Assembly: GCF_000275725.1 (NCBI RefSeq) | Contig: NZ_AJTS01000047.1 | Location: forward strand, 1-64,000 | Length of the DNA: 64,000 nucleotides | Origin: Vreelandella stevensii S18214 | GTDB taxonomy: Bacteria; Pseudomonadota; Gammaproteobacteria; Pseudomonadales; Halomonadaceae | Direction of reading: 5' to 3' | Part shown: one piece after another, positions 54,821 to 64,000 of the stretch | How the letters are laid out: the number at the start of each line of letters is the position of its first letter | Position numbering within the stretch: position 1 is the stretch's first letter | Program-made: the position numbers and the translations under genes | The notes under the pieces: model-generated | Database searches by the model: none | Seen by the model: only the letters and a program-made list of their open reading frames with translations | What the model was told of the DNA's origin: nothing

Positions 54821-57363
54821 ACGGCCTCCTGCTGGGTGGGCTTCCATAACCGCAGGCGGTTGGCGTTGCTGACCACGGTGATGGAGGAGAGCGACATGGC
54901 CGCGCCCGCAATAATGGGTGACAGCAGCATGCCGGTCATGGGGTAGAGCACGCCAGCGGCAATCGGGATGCACAGCACGTTATAGCCAAACGCGCCGATC
55001 AGGTTCTGCTTGATGTTAGAGAGCGTGGCACGGCTCAGTTCAATCGCCGTGGCCACGCCGTGTAGTGAACCGCGCATCAGCGTAATACCGGCGCTCTCCA
55101 TGGCGATATCGGTACCCTGGCCAATGGCAAAACCCACGTTGGCTCGGGCCAGCGCGGGGGCGTCGTTAATACCGTCGCCCACCATGCCGACCACTTCGCC
55201 CGCCGCTTGGCGGCGCTCAATTTCTGCGTGCTTGTCGTCAGGCGTCATACCTGCCTTGAACTCGCTAATGCCGACCTCGCGGGCCACCGCAGCAGCGGTA
55301 TGCTCGTTATCGCCCGTCAACATCACCACGGTTAACCCATCATCCTGCAAGCGCTTCACGGCGGCGGCGGCATCTTTGCGCAGCGGGTCGCTAACGCCGA
55401 AGAGGGCGGCCAGCTTGCCATTCACCGCTAAATAAACCAGCGAGCGCGCCTTGGCTTCCAACTGGCGAATGCTCTCGTCTGCTGGGGAAAGATCAACGCC
55501 AGCCTCATCCAGTAGCCGCGCATTGCCTAGCAGCAGCGTGTCATTAGCTTGGCTGGTGCCTTTAACACCGCCGCCGGTCACGCTATCAAAGCTAGCCAGC
55601 GTATCGGGTCGGGCGCCTTGCTCTTCGGCGTAGGCCGTCAGCGCTTTGGCAAGGGGGTGCTCGGAGCGGCTCTCTAAGGCGGCCACCCAGGCCAGTACTT
55701 GGGTGCTATCATCGTGCAGCACCGTTGCCTCGGTGACGCGCGGTTTGCCTTCGGTCAGCGTTCCCGTTTTATCGACGACCAGCGTGTTCAGGCGGCTAGC
55801 GGTTTGCAGCGCTTCGCCGCTGCGCACCAGCACGCCATGCTCGGCGGCTTTGCCCACGCCAATCATGGTAGAGATCGGGGTGGCCAAGCCCAGCGCGCAG
55901 GGGCAGGCGATAATTAGCACGGTAGTAGCAGTAACCAGCATATGAATAGCCACCGGAGCGGGTCCGAGGTTGTACCAGGCAAGGGCCGTTAGCACCGCAA
56001 TAATCATCACGGCGGGTACAAATATGCCTGAGATCGTATCGGCCAGCTCGCCAATCGGTGGGCGGGAGTTTTGTGCGCTGGCCACCTGCTCGGTAATGCG
56101 CCCCAAACGGGTATCGCGGCCGATGCGCGTGGCGCGGTACACCAAGCTACCGTTACCGTTCACCGTGCCCGCGCTTACGTCATCGTCCGCTGTTTTATGC
56201 ACGGGCACCGGTTCGCCGGTAAGCATGGATTCATCGATATAGCTCTGGCCGTCGAGCACTACGCCATCCACCGGCAGCCGCTCACCGGGGCGCACGCGAA
56301 TATGGTCATCCAGCGCTACATCGTCCACCGCGATTTCTTGTTCAACGCCGTCGCGTATCACCCGGGCGGTTTTCTCCTGCAGGTCGAGCAGCCGTTTAAG
56401 GGCGCTGCTGGTGCGACCGCGGGCTTTGAGCTCCAGTGCATTGCCCAACAAAATCAGGCCGATCACCATGGCAGAGGCTTCAAAATAGATGCCGTGAGCC
56501 ACCTCAGGCAACCAGGGGGCAAAGAGCACCACCATCATGGAGTAGAGCCAGGCGGTGCCGGTACCCATGGCCACCAGGGTGTCCATGTTGGCTTGATGAT
56601 GCTTGAGGTTCTTCCATGCATTCACAAAGAAGTGGCGGCCAGGAAAGACCAGAATGGCCAGGGTGAGCAGGCCAATCACCAGCCAGAACAAGCGCCCCAT
56701 CCCCACCGGGTGTGGGTGATAGAAAAACATACTGAGCATGAGCGGTAGCGCCAAGGCGAGCGAGTAGGCACTACCCTTCAGGCGGATTTTATAGAGCCGC
56801 GCTTCTTGTTCTGCACGCGTCTCTTCGGCGGCGCGCATATCGACAATCGGTTCGGCGCGGTAGCCTGCGGCATCGACGGCGGCCAGCAGCGTTGCTACAT
56901 CGACGTGGCCAAACACCTGGGCGGTATGGGTCGCGAAATTGACGCTGGCCGTATCCACGCCTTGTGCGCGTTCCAAGGCTTTCTGGACACTTTTGACACA
57001 GCTGGCGCAGGTCATGCCGGTGATGGCCAGGCGTATTCGCTGGCTGCCCTGGTGGGAGCGTGGCGTGTCAGCCGTGTGGGCCGCTGCCGTCGAGTCGTTA
57101 CCTTCGGCCTCGGTTTTGGTGTCGTCAACAGCTGGCGGGGCCAGCTCGCTGGGAGGGTAGCCTGCCTTTGCCAGGGCGTCATCCAGAGCCGTCATGCTCA
57201 GGGTGGTGGTGACCTCCAGGCGTTTGTCGGCTGGAAAGCCGGTTACCTCGGCAGTGGCGTCCTCGGCGAGAATTGCTTCCCGCATGCGCTTGACGCAGCC
57301 CTGGCAGTTCATGCCGGGCACGGTGCGGGTCAGCGTTGTTGGCGGTGCGTGGCGTTGGGGCAT
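54817..57363 (-). CDS. copA: Copper-translocating P-type ATPase
   Basis: An 848-residue P1B-type pump. Two N-terminal metal-binding domains have GMNCQGC (Cys20, Cys23) and GMTCASC (Cys119, Cys122), the first of them degenerate in its surroundings. The membrane part has the ion-binding CPC ([13 protein letters not shown]), the phosphorylation site DKTGTLTEG, the HP motif SEHPLAK and the hinge [11 protein letters not shown]. It exports Cu(I), possibly Ag(I). GAGGAGG precedes the ATG. Starts inside the end of the MerR gene. Confidence 0.94.
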   Translation of the reverse strand: MPQRHAPPTTLTRTVPGMNCQGCVKRMREAILAEDATAEVTGFPADKRLEVTTTLSMTALDDALAKAGYPPSELAPPAVDDTKTEAEGNDSTAAAHTADTPRSHQGSQRIRLAITGMTCASCVKSVQKALERAQGVDTASVNFATHTAQVFGHVDVATLLAAVDAAGYRAEPIVDMRAAEETRAEQEARLYKIRLKGSAYSLALALPLMLSMFFYHPHPVGMGRLFWLVIGLLTLAILVFPGRHFFVNAWKNLKHHQANMDTLVAMGTGTAWLYSMMVVLFAPWLPEVAHGIYFEASAMVIGLILLGNALELKARGRTSSALKRLLDLQEKTARVIRDGVEQEIAVDDVALDDHIRVRPGERLPVDGVVLDGQSYIDESMLTGEPVPVHKTADDDVSAGTVNGNGSLVYRATRIGRDTRLGRITEQVASAQNSRPPIGELADTISGIFVPAVMIIAVLTALAWYNLGPAPVAIHMLVTATTVLIIACPCALGLATPISTMIGVGKAAEHGVLVRSGEALQTASRLNTLVVDKTGTLTEGKPRVTEATVLHDDSTQVLAWVAALESRSEHPLAKALTAYAEEQGARPDTLASFDSVTGGGVKGTSQANDTLLLGNARLLDEAGVDLSPADESIRQLEAKARSLVYLAVNGKLAALFGVSDPLRKDAAAAVKRLQDDGLTVVMLTGDNEHTAAAVAREVGISEFKAGMTPDDKHAEIERRQAAGEVVGMVGDGINDAPALARANVGFAIGQGTDIAMESAGITLMRGSLHGVATAIELSRATLSNIKQNLIGAFGYNVLCIPIAAGVLYPMTGMLLSPIIAGAAMSLSSITVVSNANRLRLWKPTQQEAV

Positions 57364-57782
57364 GCTGCCTCCTCGGGAAAACTTTCGATCAAGCGGCACA
57401 GGCTGTGGCCATCGGGGGTGCCGTCGGGCATGGTCTGCCAGCTCTCCAGCGCCTGCTCCATGCGGTGCGCTAGCGCTTCCAGCTCGGCAATGCGCGCCCT
57501 GATTTGCGGCAGACGATGGGCCAGCAGGTCGCGTACCAGTGGGCAGGGCGAGTCGCCCTGGTCGGCATGGGCCAGAATGTCGCGTATTTCGGCCACGCTA
57601 AAACCCAGTTTGCGGGCGCGCTGAATGAAGTGCAGGCGCTCCAGGTCCCCAGCGGTGTAGAGCTGATAGCCATTGTCTGGATGCCTGCTCGGCGTCAAGA
57701 GGCCTTCACGGGTGTAGTGACGCACCGTTTCCGCCGTGACGCCACCGCGTTTGGCCAGTTCACCGACTTTGATGGCGCTCAC
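57330..57782 (-). CDS. MerR-family metal-responsive regulator
   Basis: A 150-residue regulator starting at GTG after AAAGGAGG. The winged helix ([26 protein letters not shown]) and dimer helix are standard. Metal-binding candidates are Cys80 ([12 protein letters not shown]), Cys129 and Cys141. A Cys near position 79 is typical of the zinc/cadmium/lead sensors, whereas CueR uses two Cys in a C-terminal loop, so the sensed metal is not certain. The operon with a Cu-type pump makes copper or silver likely. Ends 34 bases inside copA. Confidence 0.85.
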   Translation of the reverse strand: MSAIKVGELAKRGGVTAETVRHYTREGLLTPSRHPDNGYQLYTAGDLERLHFIQRARKLGFSVAEIRDILAHADQGDSPCPLVRDLLAHRLPQIRARIAELEALAHRMEQALESWQTMPDGTPDGHSLCRLIESFPEEAACPNATHRQQR

Positions 57783-57817
57783 GAAGCCTCCTTTTTGACA
57801 TCGCTTTTGAAAAAGAT

Positions 57818-57850
57818 AGTGTAAAACCCTTGGGTAACCCATAGGTCAAG
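57818..57850 (-). promoter_or_regulatory. MerR-type operator-promoter
   Basis: On the minus strand TTGACC (-35) and TACACT (-10) are separated by 20 bases, the over-long spacing used by MerR activators. The spacer contains the imperfect dyad ACCTATGGG-TTA-CCCAAGGGT, with 9-base arms and two mismatches. It drives the regulator-pump-peptide operon. Confidence 0.7.
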
Positions 57851-57931
57851 GGCCGCCCTTATCTCCATCGAAATGACTAAAACACTGATTTCAAACGACC
57901 GTGCGACTAATGTATAAGTAAAAAACAAAAT

Positions 57932-57946
57932 AAAACGCTCGTTTGC
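57932..57946. promoter_or_regulatory. PsrA-like box upstream of fadL
   Basis: AAAACGCTCGTTTG fits the (G/C)AAAC-N(2-4)-GTTT(G/C) pattern bound by the fatty-acid sensor PsrA in pseudomonads. It is about 95 bases before the fadL start. Single-site match, so only suggestive. Confidence 0.4.
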
Positions 57947-58041
57947 CTTTGAACCAAACCCTACATTGGGCGAAAATTTAGGTGTCAGAACAATGCGGAT
58001 GGAACGCACCGTCCGACGGATCATCGGGAGAGAGGCCCACT

Positions 58042-59397
58042 ATGTATAATAACTTTAAAAAGCTCACCCTGACCGCTGCAGTAGCAGCGGTAGCATTTGC
58101 CAGCCAAGCTAACGCAGGCGGGTACCAAATCAACGAACAGAGCGTTAGCGGCCAGGGGTATGGTCACGCAGGCCGTAGCTCAAACGTCAACGATGCAACG
58201 ATTGTTTACGGTAACCCAGCGGGTATGTCGTTCCTGGATCGCGCTCAGGTGACGGCGGGCGGCACTTATCTGAACGTGAATACAGACATTCGTAACGTGG
58301 AAGCCAGCCGCACGCTTGATGCGGGCGTGGCGATGGGTGGCGCACCTGCCGGGGTGCAGGTGCCGATTGGTGGCGTACCCGGTACCAACGATGGCGACAT
58401 GGTGCCAGGCACTCTCATACCCTTTGCTTTCTATGCTCAGCCGGTCAATGACCGCTTGGCCTTTGGCTTTGGCGTGTATGCTCCCTTTGGTGCTAAAACC
58501 GACTACGAAGATAGTTTCCAGGGCCGTTACTTTGGCGACTACACCGAAATCCGCGTGGTCAGTGCACAACCCACGGTTTCCTACCGCTTCAACGACCAGT
58601 GGTCGGTGGGTGCCGGTGTGACCTATAACCGTGTCGACGGTGAGCTGCGTCGTCAGCTGCCCACGGGGCCAGGGTTCGACCCGGCCACGGATGTCGATTC
58701 TCGCGTGGAAGGGGATGACGATGCCTGGGGTTACAACCTGGGAGTGATCTATCAGCCCGTTCCTGAAACCACGTTCGGCCTGACCTATCGCTCCAAGGTG
58801 GATTACACTTTGGATGGCACCTTCGTGGCGCGTGACCCTGCGGGCAACGTGGTGCGGGCGGATGATAATGCAACGCTGGATTTGACCACGCCTGAAACCA
58901 TCAACTTCTCGTTGACGCAACAGATGAGTGATCGGCTGAAGCTGATGTTTGGCACTTCGTGGGTACGCTGGAGTCGCTTCGATCAGATTCTGGTCCAGGG
59001 CAGCCAGGGCGATACCATTACCCAGGAGCAGCAGGATTACTCCAACGCCTGGGCGTTCGCGACCGGCGGCGAGTACCAGTTGACGCCGCAGCTTGCCCTG
59101 CGTGCAGGCGTCACGCTCGACTTCACGCCCACCAGCGATGAATTCCGTAGCGTACGTATTCCGTCAGATGACCGGCGCATTTTCTCGATTGGCGCAGGCT
59201 GGAGCCCCACGCCAGACCTGACGCTTGATTTCGCCTACTCCTACCTGACCGAGGGTGGCACCTTCGTCGAGCAAGAGCGGCGCGACCTGCTGGCCAGCGC
59301 ACAAACCGGCGGCCAGCCCATTGGCGGGGTGAACTACTCGGCTGACTACAAGAACGAAGCCCATGGCTTCGGTGCTCAGCTGACCTATCGGTTCTGA
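58042..59397 (+). CDS. fadL: FadL/OmpP1-type outer membrane fatty acid transporter
   Basis: A 451-residue beta-barrel. The signal peptide ends in SQANA/GGYQ, the mature N-terminus GGYQINEQSVSGQGYGHAG and YGNPAGMS match the hatch domain, and the C-terminal residue is Phe after LTYRF. It lets long-chain fatty acids and other hydrophobic compounds cross the outer membrane. Start at 58042, preceded by GGAGAGAGG. Confidence 0.93.
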   Translation: MYNNFKKLTLTAAVAAVAFASQANAGGYQINEQSVSGQGYGHAGRSSNVNDATIVYGNPAGMSFLDRAQVTAGGTYLNVNTDIRNVEASRTLDAGVAMGGAPAGVQVPIGGVPGTNDGDMVPGTLIPFAFYAQPVNDRLAFGFGVYAPFGAKTDYEDSFQGRYFGDYTEIRVVSAQPTVSYRFNDQWSVGAGVTYNRVDGELRRQLPTGPGFDPATDVDSRVEGDDDAWGYNLGVIYQPVPETTFGLTYRSKVDYTLDGTFVARDPAGNVVRADDNATLDLTTPETINFSLTQQMSDRLKLMFGTSWVRWSRFDQILVQGSQGDTITQEQQDYSNAWAFATGGEYQLTPQLALRAGVTLDFTPTSDEFRSVRIPSDDRRIFSIGAGWSPTPDLTLDFAYSYLTEGGTFVEQERRDLLASAQTGGQPIGGVNYSADYKNEAHGFGAQLTYRF

Positions 59398-59425
59398 TGT
59401 GACGGCTCGCGCTTACTGATCGACT

Positions 59426-59450
59426 GACCCGGCTTCGGCCGGGTTTTTTG
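59426..59450 (+). terminator. Terminator of fadL
   Basis: ACCCGGC-TTCG-GCCGGGT followed by TTTTT, 30 bases behind fadL. Confidence 0.9.
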
Positions 59451-59505
59451 CTTTCTCAGGGTGGGTGCGATTGGCAGCGGGTTTGGTTACAATGCCTGCC
59501 AGAAT

Positions 59506-59561
59506 GTCGCCGTTGGGGTGGCTGGCACCGTCTCAGGTGGCCAGGCCACCCCAACGGCGAC
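59506..59561. repeat. Strong inverted repeat in the prfB leader
   Basis: GTCGCCGTTGGGGTGGC (59506-59522) and GCCACCCCAACGGCGAC (59545-59561) are perfectly complementary, and TGGCACC / GGTGGCCA continue the pairing inward. The 56-base hairpin lies about 70 bases before the prfB start. It could be an attenuator, a regulatory stem or an insulated terminator; only a weak T-run (TCTCTTTT) follows. Confidence 0.8.
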
Positions 59562-59631
59562 TGTCTCTTTTGCGGCGCGAGGCGACCCCGCGTCAGCGAG
59601 CTTTATTTACCGACCAAGATTAGGGCGATCC

Positions 59632-60730
59632 ATGCTGGAAACCAACCCGATTCACAACCAGATCAAGGACCTGTCTGAGCGGACAGACGTTCTTAGGGGG
59701 TATCTTTGACTATGCCGAGCGTAAAGATCGGCTAGAAGAAGTTTCCCGCGAGCTCGAAGACCCCAACGTCTGGAACGACCCGGAATACGCCCAGAAACTG
59801 GGCAAGGAACGGGCCTCCCTGGAAGCCATCGTGGCCACCATCGACGAGCTGGAACAGGGCCTGGCGGATAGCCGCGACCTGTTGGAGCTGGCCGAGATGG
59901 AAGAAGACGAGGCCACGGTCGAGGAAGTCCGCAAGGAGCTGTCCGGGCTGCAAGATGCGTTGGAAAAACTCGAGTTTCGCCGCATGTTCTCGGGAGAAAT
60001 GGACGAGAACAACGCTTATCTGGATATTCAGTCAGGATCGGGCGGCACCGAAGCTCAGGATTGGGCCAACATTCTGCTGCGCATGTACCTGCGTTGGGCC
60101 GAAAGCCACGGCTTCAAGACCGAGATCATCGAAATCTCTGCCGGGGAAGTCGCGGGCATCAAGTCGGCGTCGCTGCATATTCAGGGTGACTATGCCTTTG
60201 GCTGGCTGCGTACCGAAACCGGCGTCCATCGTCTGGTGCGCAAGAGCCCCTTCGACTCGGGTGGCCGTCGCCACACCTCGTTTGCCTCCGTCTTTCTGTC
60301 GCCAGAAATCGACGACAGCTTCGAGGTCGAGATCAACCCGTCGGACCTGCGCGTGGACACTTACCGCTCCAGTGGTGCGGGTGGCCAGCACGTCAACACC
60401 ACCGACTCGGCGGTGCGGATCACCCACGAGCCCACCGGCATCGTGGTGGCCTGTCAAAACCAGCGTAGCCAGCATGCCAACCGCGACTTCGCCATGAAGC
60501 AGTTGAAAGCGAAGCTGTGGGAATTCGAAATGCAAAAGCGCAACGCTGCCAAGCAGGAAGCGGAAGACTCCAAGGCCGATATCGGCTGGGGTAGCCAGAT
60601 TCGCTCTTACGTACTGGACGATCAGCGCATCAAGGATTTGCGCACCGGCGTTCAATCCAGCAACTGTGACAAGGTACTCGACGGCGATCTGGACCAGTTC
60701 ATCATCGCCAGCCTGAAGCAGGGTCTGTAA
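59632..60730 (+). CDS. prfB: Peptide chain release factor 2 (programmed frameshift)
   Basis: RF2 of about 365 residues, read in two frames. The first 25 codons end at TGA 59707-59709; translation slips one base forward at CTT-TGA-C, then runs to 60730. The second part holds the SPF tripeptide ([10 protein letters not shown]) that reads UGA and UAA, and the catalytic GGQ in [12 protein letters not shown]. Low RF2 favours frameshifting, so the protein controls its own level. Next to lysS as in E. coli. Confidence 0.97.
59695..59710 (+). promoter_or_regulatory. prfB +1 frameshift site
   Basis: AGGGGGTATCTTTGAC: an internal Shine-Dalgarno-like AGGGGG three bases before CTT TGA C. This is the classic RF2 autoregulatory signal. 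Confidence 0.95.
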
Positions 60731-60764
60731 TCTTTTTAGCGTGTGAATTTGAATAGGGTGCCCG

Positions 60765-62276
60765 ATGACCAACCAAGACGCGTCTTCTTTCGACAATGAA
60801 AATCACCTGATCGCCGAGCGCCGTGCCAAGCTCGCCGCCCGCCGTGAGCGGGCGGCAGAGCAGGGCAAGAGTGCCTTTCCAAACGACTTTCGCCGCGACA
60901 GCCTGACCGTAGAGCTACAGCAACTGCTGGGTGACAAGGACAAGGCCGAGCTGGAAGCGCTTGACCATCAGGCGTCGGTAGCGGGTCGTGTCATGCGCCA
61001 GCGTGGCCCCTTCATCGTGATTCAGGATGTGGCTGGCCAGATTCAGCTCTACGTGGACAAGAAAGGGCTGCCGGAAGACGTGCTGGAGGATATCAAGGGC
61101 TGGGACATCGGCGATATCGTCGCGGCCCGCGGCCCGGTGCACAAATCCGGCAAGGGCGACCTTTACGTCATGATGGTGGAAGCGCAGCTGCTCACCAAGA
61201 GCCTGCGCCCCCTGCCGGACAAGTTCCATGGCCTGACCGACCAGGAAGCGCGCTATCGTCAGCGTTACGTAGACCTGATCATGAACCCGCAGTCGCGCAA
61301 GGTATTCGAAACCCGTGCGGCGGTGATCAGCTCCATGCGGCGCTTCTTCGAAGCGCGCGGCTTCATGGAAGTGGAAACGCCCATGCTGCAGCCGATTCCC
61401 GGCGGCGCGGCGGCGCGCCCGTTTATTACCCACCACAATGCGCTGGATATCGATATGTATCTGCGTATTGCGCCGGAGCTTTACCTCAAGCGCCTGGTGG
61501 TGGGTGGTTTCGAGAAAGTGTTCGAGATCAACCGCAACTTCCGTAACGAAGGGCTCTCCACGCGCCACAACCCCGAGTTCACCATGGTGGAGTTCTACTG
61601 GGCCTACGCGGATTACCGCGACCTGCTGGACATGACCGAAGCCATGCTGCGCACGGCGGCTCAGGAAGTGCTGGGCACCACCACGCTTACCTACCAAGGG
61701 GCCAGCTACGACTTCGGCCAGCCCTTCAAACGCCTGACCCTGCGCCAGGCGATTCTGGATCACGGCGACGGCATTACCGAGGCCGACCTGGCGACGCTGG
61801 AAGCGGCCCGTGCGGCTGCCGAGAAGCTTGGTATCAAGGTGAAAGAGAGCTGGGGCCTGGGTAAGCTGCAGACCGAGATCTTCGAGGAAGTGGCCGAGCA
61901 CAAGCTCGACCAGCCCACGTTCATTACCGAATATCCCGCCGAGGTGAGCCCCTTGGCGCGCCGCAACGACGCCGACCCGTTCGTCACCGACCGCTTTGAG
62001 TTCTTTGTCGGTGGGCGTGAAATCGCCAATGGTTTCTCGGAGCTGAACGACGCCGAAGACCAGGCGGAGCGTTTCCGTGAGCAGGCAGCCGAAAAAGACG
62101 CCGGGGACCTGGAAGCCATGTACTACGATGCCGACTACGTTCGCGCCCTGGAGTACGGCATGCCGCCCACGGCAGGCGAAGGCATCGGGATCGACCGGCT
62201 GGTGATGCTGTTTACCGACAGTCCCTCCATTCGAGACGTGTTGTTGTTCCCGGCGATGCGCCCCGAGGTTGATTAA
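60765..62276 (+). CDS. lysS: Lysyl-tRNA synthetase (class II)
   Basis: A 503-residue class II enzyme. The OB anticodon domain ([20 protein letters not shown]) comes first, then motif 1 ([21 protein letters not shown]), motif 2 ([29 protein letters not shown]) and motif 3 ([15 protein letters not shown]). It charges tRNA-Lys. Lies 34 bases behind prfB, one transcript likely. Confidence 0.97.
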   Translation: MTNQDASSFDNENHLIAERRAKLAARRERAAEQGKSAFPNDFRRDSLTVELQQLLGDKDKAELEALDHQASVAGRVMRQRGPFIVIQDVAGQIQLYVDKKGLPEDVLEDIKGWDIGDIVAARGPVHKSGKGDLYVMMVEAQLLTKSLRPLPDKFHGLTDQEARYRQRYVDLIMNPQSRKVFETRAAVISSMRRFFEARGFMEVETPMLQPIPGGAAARPFITHHNALDIDMYLRIAPELYLKRLVVGGFEKVFEINRNFRNEGLSTRHNPEFTMVEFYWAYADYRDLLDMTEAMLRTAAQEVLGTTTLTYQGASYDFGQPFKRLTLRQAILDHGDGITEADLATLEAARAAAEKLGIKVKESWGLGKLQTEIFEEVAEHKLDQPTFITEYPAEVSPLARRNDADPFVTDRFEFFVGGREIANGFSELNDAEDQAERFREQAAEKDAGDLEAMYYDADYVRALEYGMPPTAGEGIGIDRLVMLFTDSPSIRDVLLFPAMRPEVD

Positions 62277-62365
62277 CGTTAAACGTCGCACGGGCGGACG
62301 AAAAGTTGGTAAGGGCGCGTTTTAGCGCCCATAATGGTCAACGTTTCGACGGCGAGGAGAATCCC

Positions 62366-62752
62366 ATGAAACTGCTAAATCGCTCTGCCTTGAGCGTCAG
62401 GCCGACCCAGACCTTCGTGGACTGGATCAATGCGCTCGAACCCACCATGGGAGACGACGACCTGACCCTGGCCGACGTCGAGCGTGAAAGCACGGTGTAT
62501 CTGATTCCCGAAATGGATACCCCGGAGGCGCTGGAGACGTTTGTCCGCGACCGGCACGTGGAGATTCTGGAAACCGAGCTGCGCGCCTGGGAAGAGGATG
62601 AGCGCCAGTGGCCCGAAAAGCTCGACTGGGCGCTGTTCGAGGATTTCCTGCGCGTCGAGCACAGCTATCTGGCCATCGACCTGGATGACGAGACGGCCCT
62701 CGAGATCTCTGACGTTGACGATGCCCTGCTGCTCGACAACGAACAAGATTAG
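62366..62752 (+). CDS. Conserved acidic protein
   Basis: A 128-residue, Asp/Glu-rich protein with GAGGAG before the ATG. Patterns such as RPTQTFVDWINAL and VYLIPEMDTPEALETFV are typical of a family kept next to lysS or elsewhere in gammaproteobacteria. No function is known. A GAAACCGG/CCGGTTTC hairpin follows at 62782-62806. Confidence 0.75.
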   Translation: MKLLNRSALSVRPTQTFVDWINALEPTMGDDDLTLADVERESTVYLIPEMDTPEALETFVRDRHVEILETELRAWEEDERQWPEKLDWALFEDFLRVEHSYLAIDLDDETALEISDVDDALLLDNEQD

Positions 62753-62781
62753 CGTGCTATTATTTTTAGCGTAAGCGCACT

Positions 62782-62806
62782 GTGAAACCGGCTTCGGCCG
62801 GTTTCG
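62782..62806. terminator. Hairpin behind the acidic protein gene
   Basis: GAAACCGG-CTTCGG-CCGGTTTC forms a firm stem, but the following T-run is short, so termination is only likely. Confidence 0.5.
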
Positions 62807-62840
62807 CCGTTTCAGAGGGGTTGTTCAGGAAGTGATGACC

Positions 62841-64000
62841 ATGCGACTGTTCGAAACTCGTCCAGGTGACGACGGCCTGCCCGGGCCAGAGCGACGGCTG
62901 GCCGTGCTGGCCTTGGTGACCGGTACCTTGATGGCGGTCATGGATACCACCATGATCAATCTGGCGTTACCGACGATTGCCGCCGACCTGGGCATCCCAG
63001 CGTCTCGGGCCGTCTGGATCACCAACCTGTTTCAAGTGGTATGCGCCGCCTTTTTGCTGGTGTTTGCCGGTATCAGCGAGCTGGTCACACGGCGGCGACT
63101 GTATCTGTTCGGCATCGGCCTGTTCATGGCCGCCTCGCTGGGGGCGGCGTTATCCCGCCAGTGGGAGTCATTGCTGGTATTTCGCGCCTTGCAAGGGCTG
63201 GGCGCTGCCGCCACCCTCTCCATAGGGCCATCGCTCTATCGAGCCATCTTCCCGTCGCGGCTGTTGGGCAGCGCGCTCGGCTTGAGTGCGCTGGTGGTGG
63301 CCGGGGGCTACGCGGCTGGCCCGACCTTGAGTGGCGTCATCCTGTCGTTCGCCGATTGGCCGTGGCTGTTTGCGCTGAACGTGCCCCTGGGGCTCTGCTC
63401 GCTCTGGCTGGCGGGCCGGGCCTTGCCGCGCGACACTCCCCGGCAAGGCGCCTTCGATACCCTGGGGGCGCTCTACTCCATGCTGATGCTGGCCAGCTTC
63501 TTCGTGGCCATGGACGCCGTCGGGCACGCTGCGCCCCTGTGGCAAAGCGGGGGCTGGGCACTGCTGGCCGTACTGGCTTGCGGGCTGTTTATCCGCCGCC
63601 AGCGGCACGCCCCTTATCCGCTGCTGCCGCTGAGCGTCTTTGCCGAAAAGCGTTTTACCCTGGCCGTGTCGGCTTCTGGACTGGCGTTTATCGGCCAAGG
63701 GCTGACCTTCGTGGCGCTGTCGTTTTTCTATCAGGAGCAGATGGGCTTTTCACCGCTGGAAACGGCCTGGCTGTTCACCCCGTGGCCGCTGGCTATCATG
63801 CTGGTGGGGCCGCTGGCAGGCAGGTTGGCAGACCGTATCAACCCTAGCTTGCTGTCGAGCACGGGCCTGGTGCTGCTGATCATCGGGCTGGTGGCGCTGG
63901 CGCAGGTCGATGAAGGCACGGGCGTGGCGGGAAGCCTGTGGCGCACGGCGCTGTGCGGCATCGGTTTTGGCCTGTTTCAGCCCCCCAACAACCGCGAAAT
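62841..64000 (+). CDS. MFS transporter, DHA2-like (partial)
   Basis: The first ~386 residues of a drug/H+ antiporter-type permease that runs off the window end. Motif D/motif A features are seen in GTLMAVMDTTMINLALPTIAADL and RALQGLGAAATLSIGPSLYRAIFP; ten or more hydrophobic segments follow. The antiporter motif C is YAAGPTLSGV. AGGAAG precedes the ATG at 62841. Substrate unknown. Confidence 0.87.
   Translation, partial: MRLFETRPGDDGLPGPERRLAVLALVTGTLMAVMDTTMINLALPTIAADLGIPASRAVWITNLFQVVCAAFLLVFAGISELVTRRRLYLFGIGLFMAASLGAALSRQWESLLVFRALQGLGAAATLSIGPSLYRAIFPSRLLGSALGLSALVVAGGYAAGPTLSGVILSFADWPWLFALNVPLGLCSLWLAGRALPRDTPRQGAFDTLGALYSMLMLASFFVAMDAVGHAAPLWQSGGWALLAVLACGLFIRRQRHAPYPLLPLSVFAEKRFTLAVSASGLAFIGQGLTFVALSFFYQEQMGFSPLETAWLFTPWPLAIMLVGPLAGRLADRINPSLLSSTGLVLLIIGLVALAQVDEGTGVAGSLWRTALCGIGFGLFQPPNNRE

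Noticed and set aside
60915-62291. 458-codon minus-strand frame opposite lysS
   Set aside because: Antisense of lysS; no motifs or ribosome site.

Overview
The window looks like chromosomal DNA of a moderately halophilic gammaproteobacterium, most likely a member of the Halomonadaceae (Halomonas or a close relative). This is inferred from moderately high GC content, gammaproteobacterial synteny (ypjD/ffh, rpsP-rimM-trmD-rplS, xerD-dsbC-hom-thrC-recJ, prfB-lysS), a PhaB-type acetoacetyl-CoA reductase and the style of the hypothetical proteins. No database search was possible, so the genus is a judgement.

Layout. 1-3.4 kb: the 23S and 5S rRNA end of an rRNA operon, with its processing stalk, terminators and a decayed duplicate of the 5S 3' end. 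3.5-14.5 kb: housekeeping and small metabolic genes (acidic lipoprotein, Tim44-like protein, isochorismatase-family hydrolase, yaaA, tas, Sel1 protein, DEDD exonuclease, LOG-family protein, DUF501, thioesterase, HNH protein, C-S lyase, CnoX-type thioredoxin). 14.6-28.5 kb: an accessory island that ends against an initiator tRNA gene. It holds an opioid-growth-factor-receptor-like protein, a gamma-glutamylcyclotransferase stub, a WYL regulator with a DUF2201-like pseudo-peptidase and a perfect palindromic operator candidate, an IS200/IS605 element flanked by two different broken genes, a type I restriction-modification operon with a Fic protein inside it (hsdR-fic-hsdM-hsdS), and a stub of a TraI-like HD protein.

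28.9-43.5 kb: phaB, a large DUF349 protein, minC-minD-minE, sbcB, an M16 protease with an overlapping HMCES/YedK-family protein that has lost its catalytic residues, a TetR regulator with a lysophospholipid acyltransferase, a CNNM/CorC-type transporter and ypjD. 43.7-54.7 kb: ffh, the rpsP-rimM-trmD-rplS operon, xerD, dsbC, hom, thrC, recJ and a YitT-like membrane protein. 54.7-64 kb: a MerR regulator-copper ATPase-micropeptide operon, fadL, prfB with its programmed frameshift, lysS, a conserved acidic protein and the start of an MFS exporter.

The points most worth following up are the YedK paralog lacking all four catalytic residues, the WYL/DUF2201 cluster whose divergent partner gene has been cut away by the IS element, the Fic protein inside the restriction operon with its own palindrome, the strong hairpin in the prfB leader, and the 23-residue membrane peptide coupled to the copper pump. 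No CRISPR array or complete prophage was seen.
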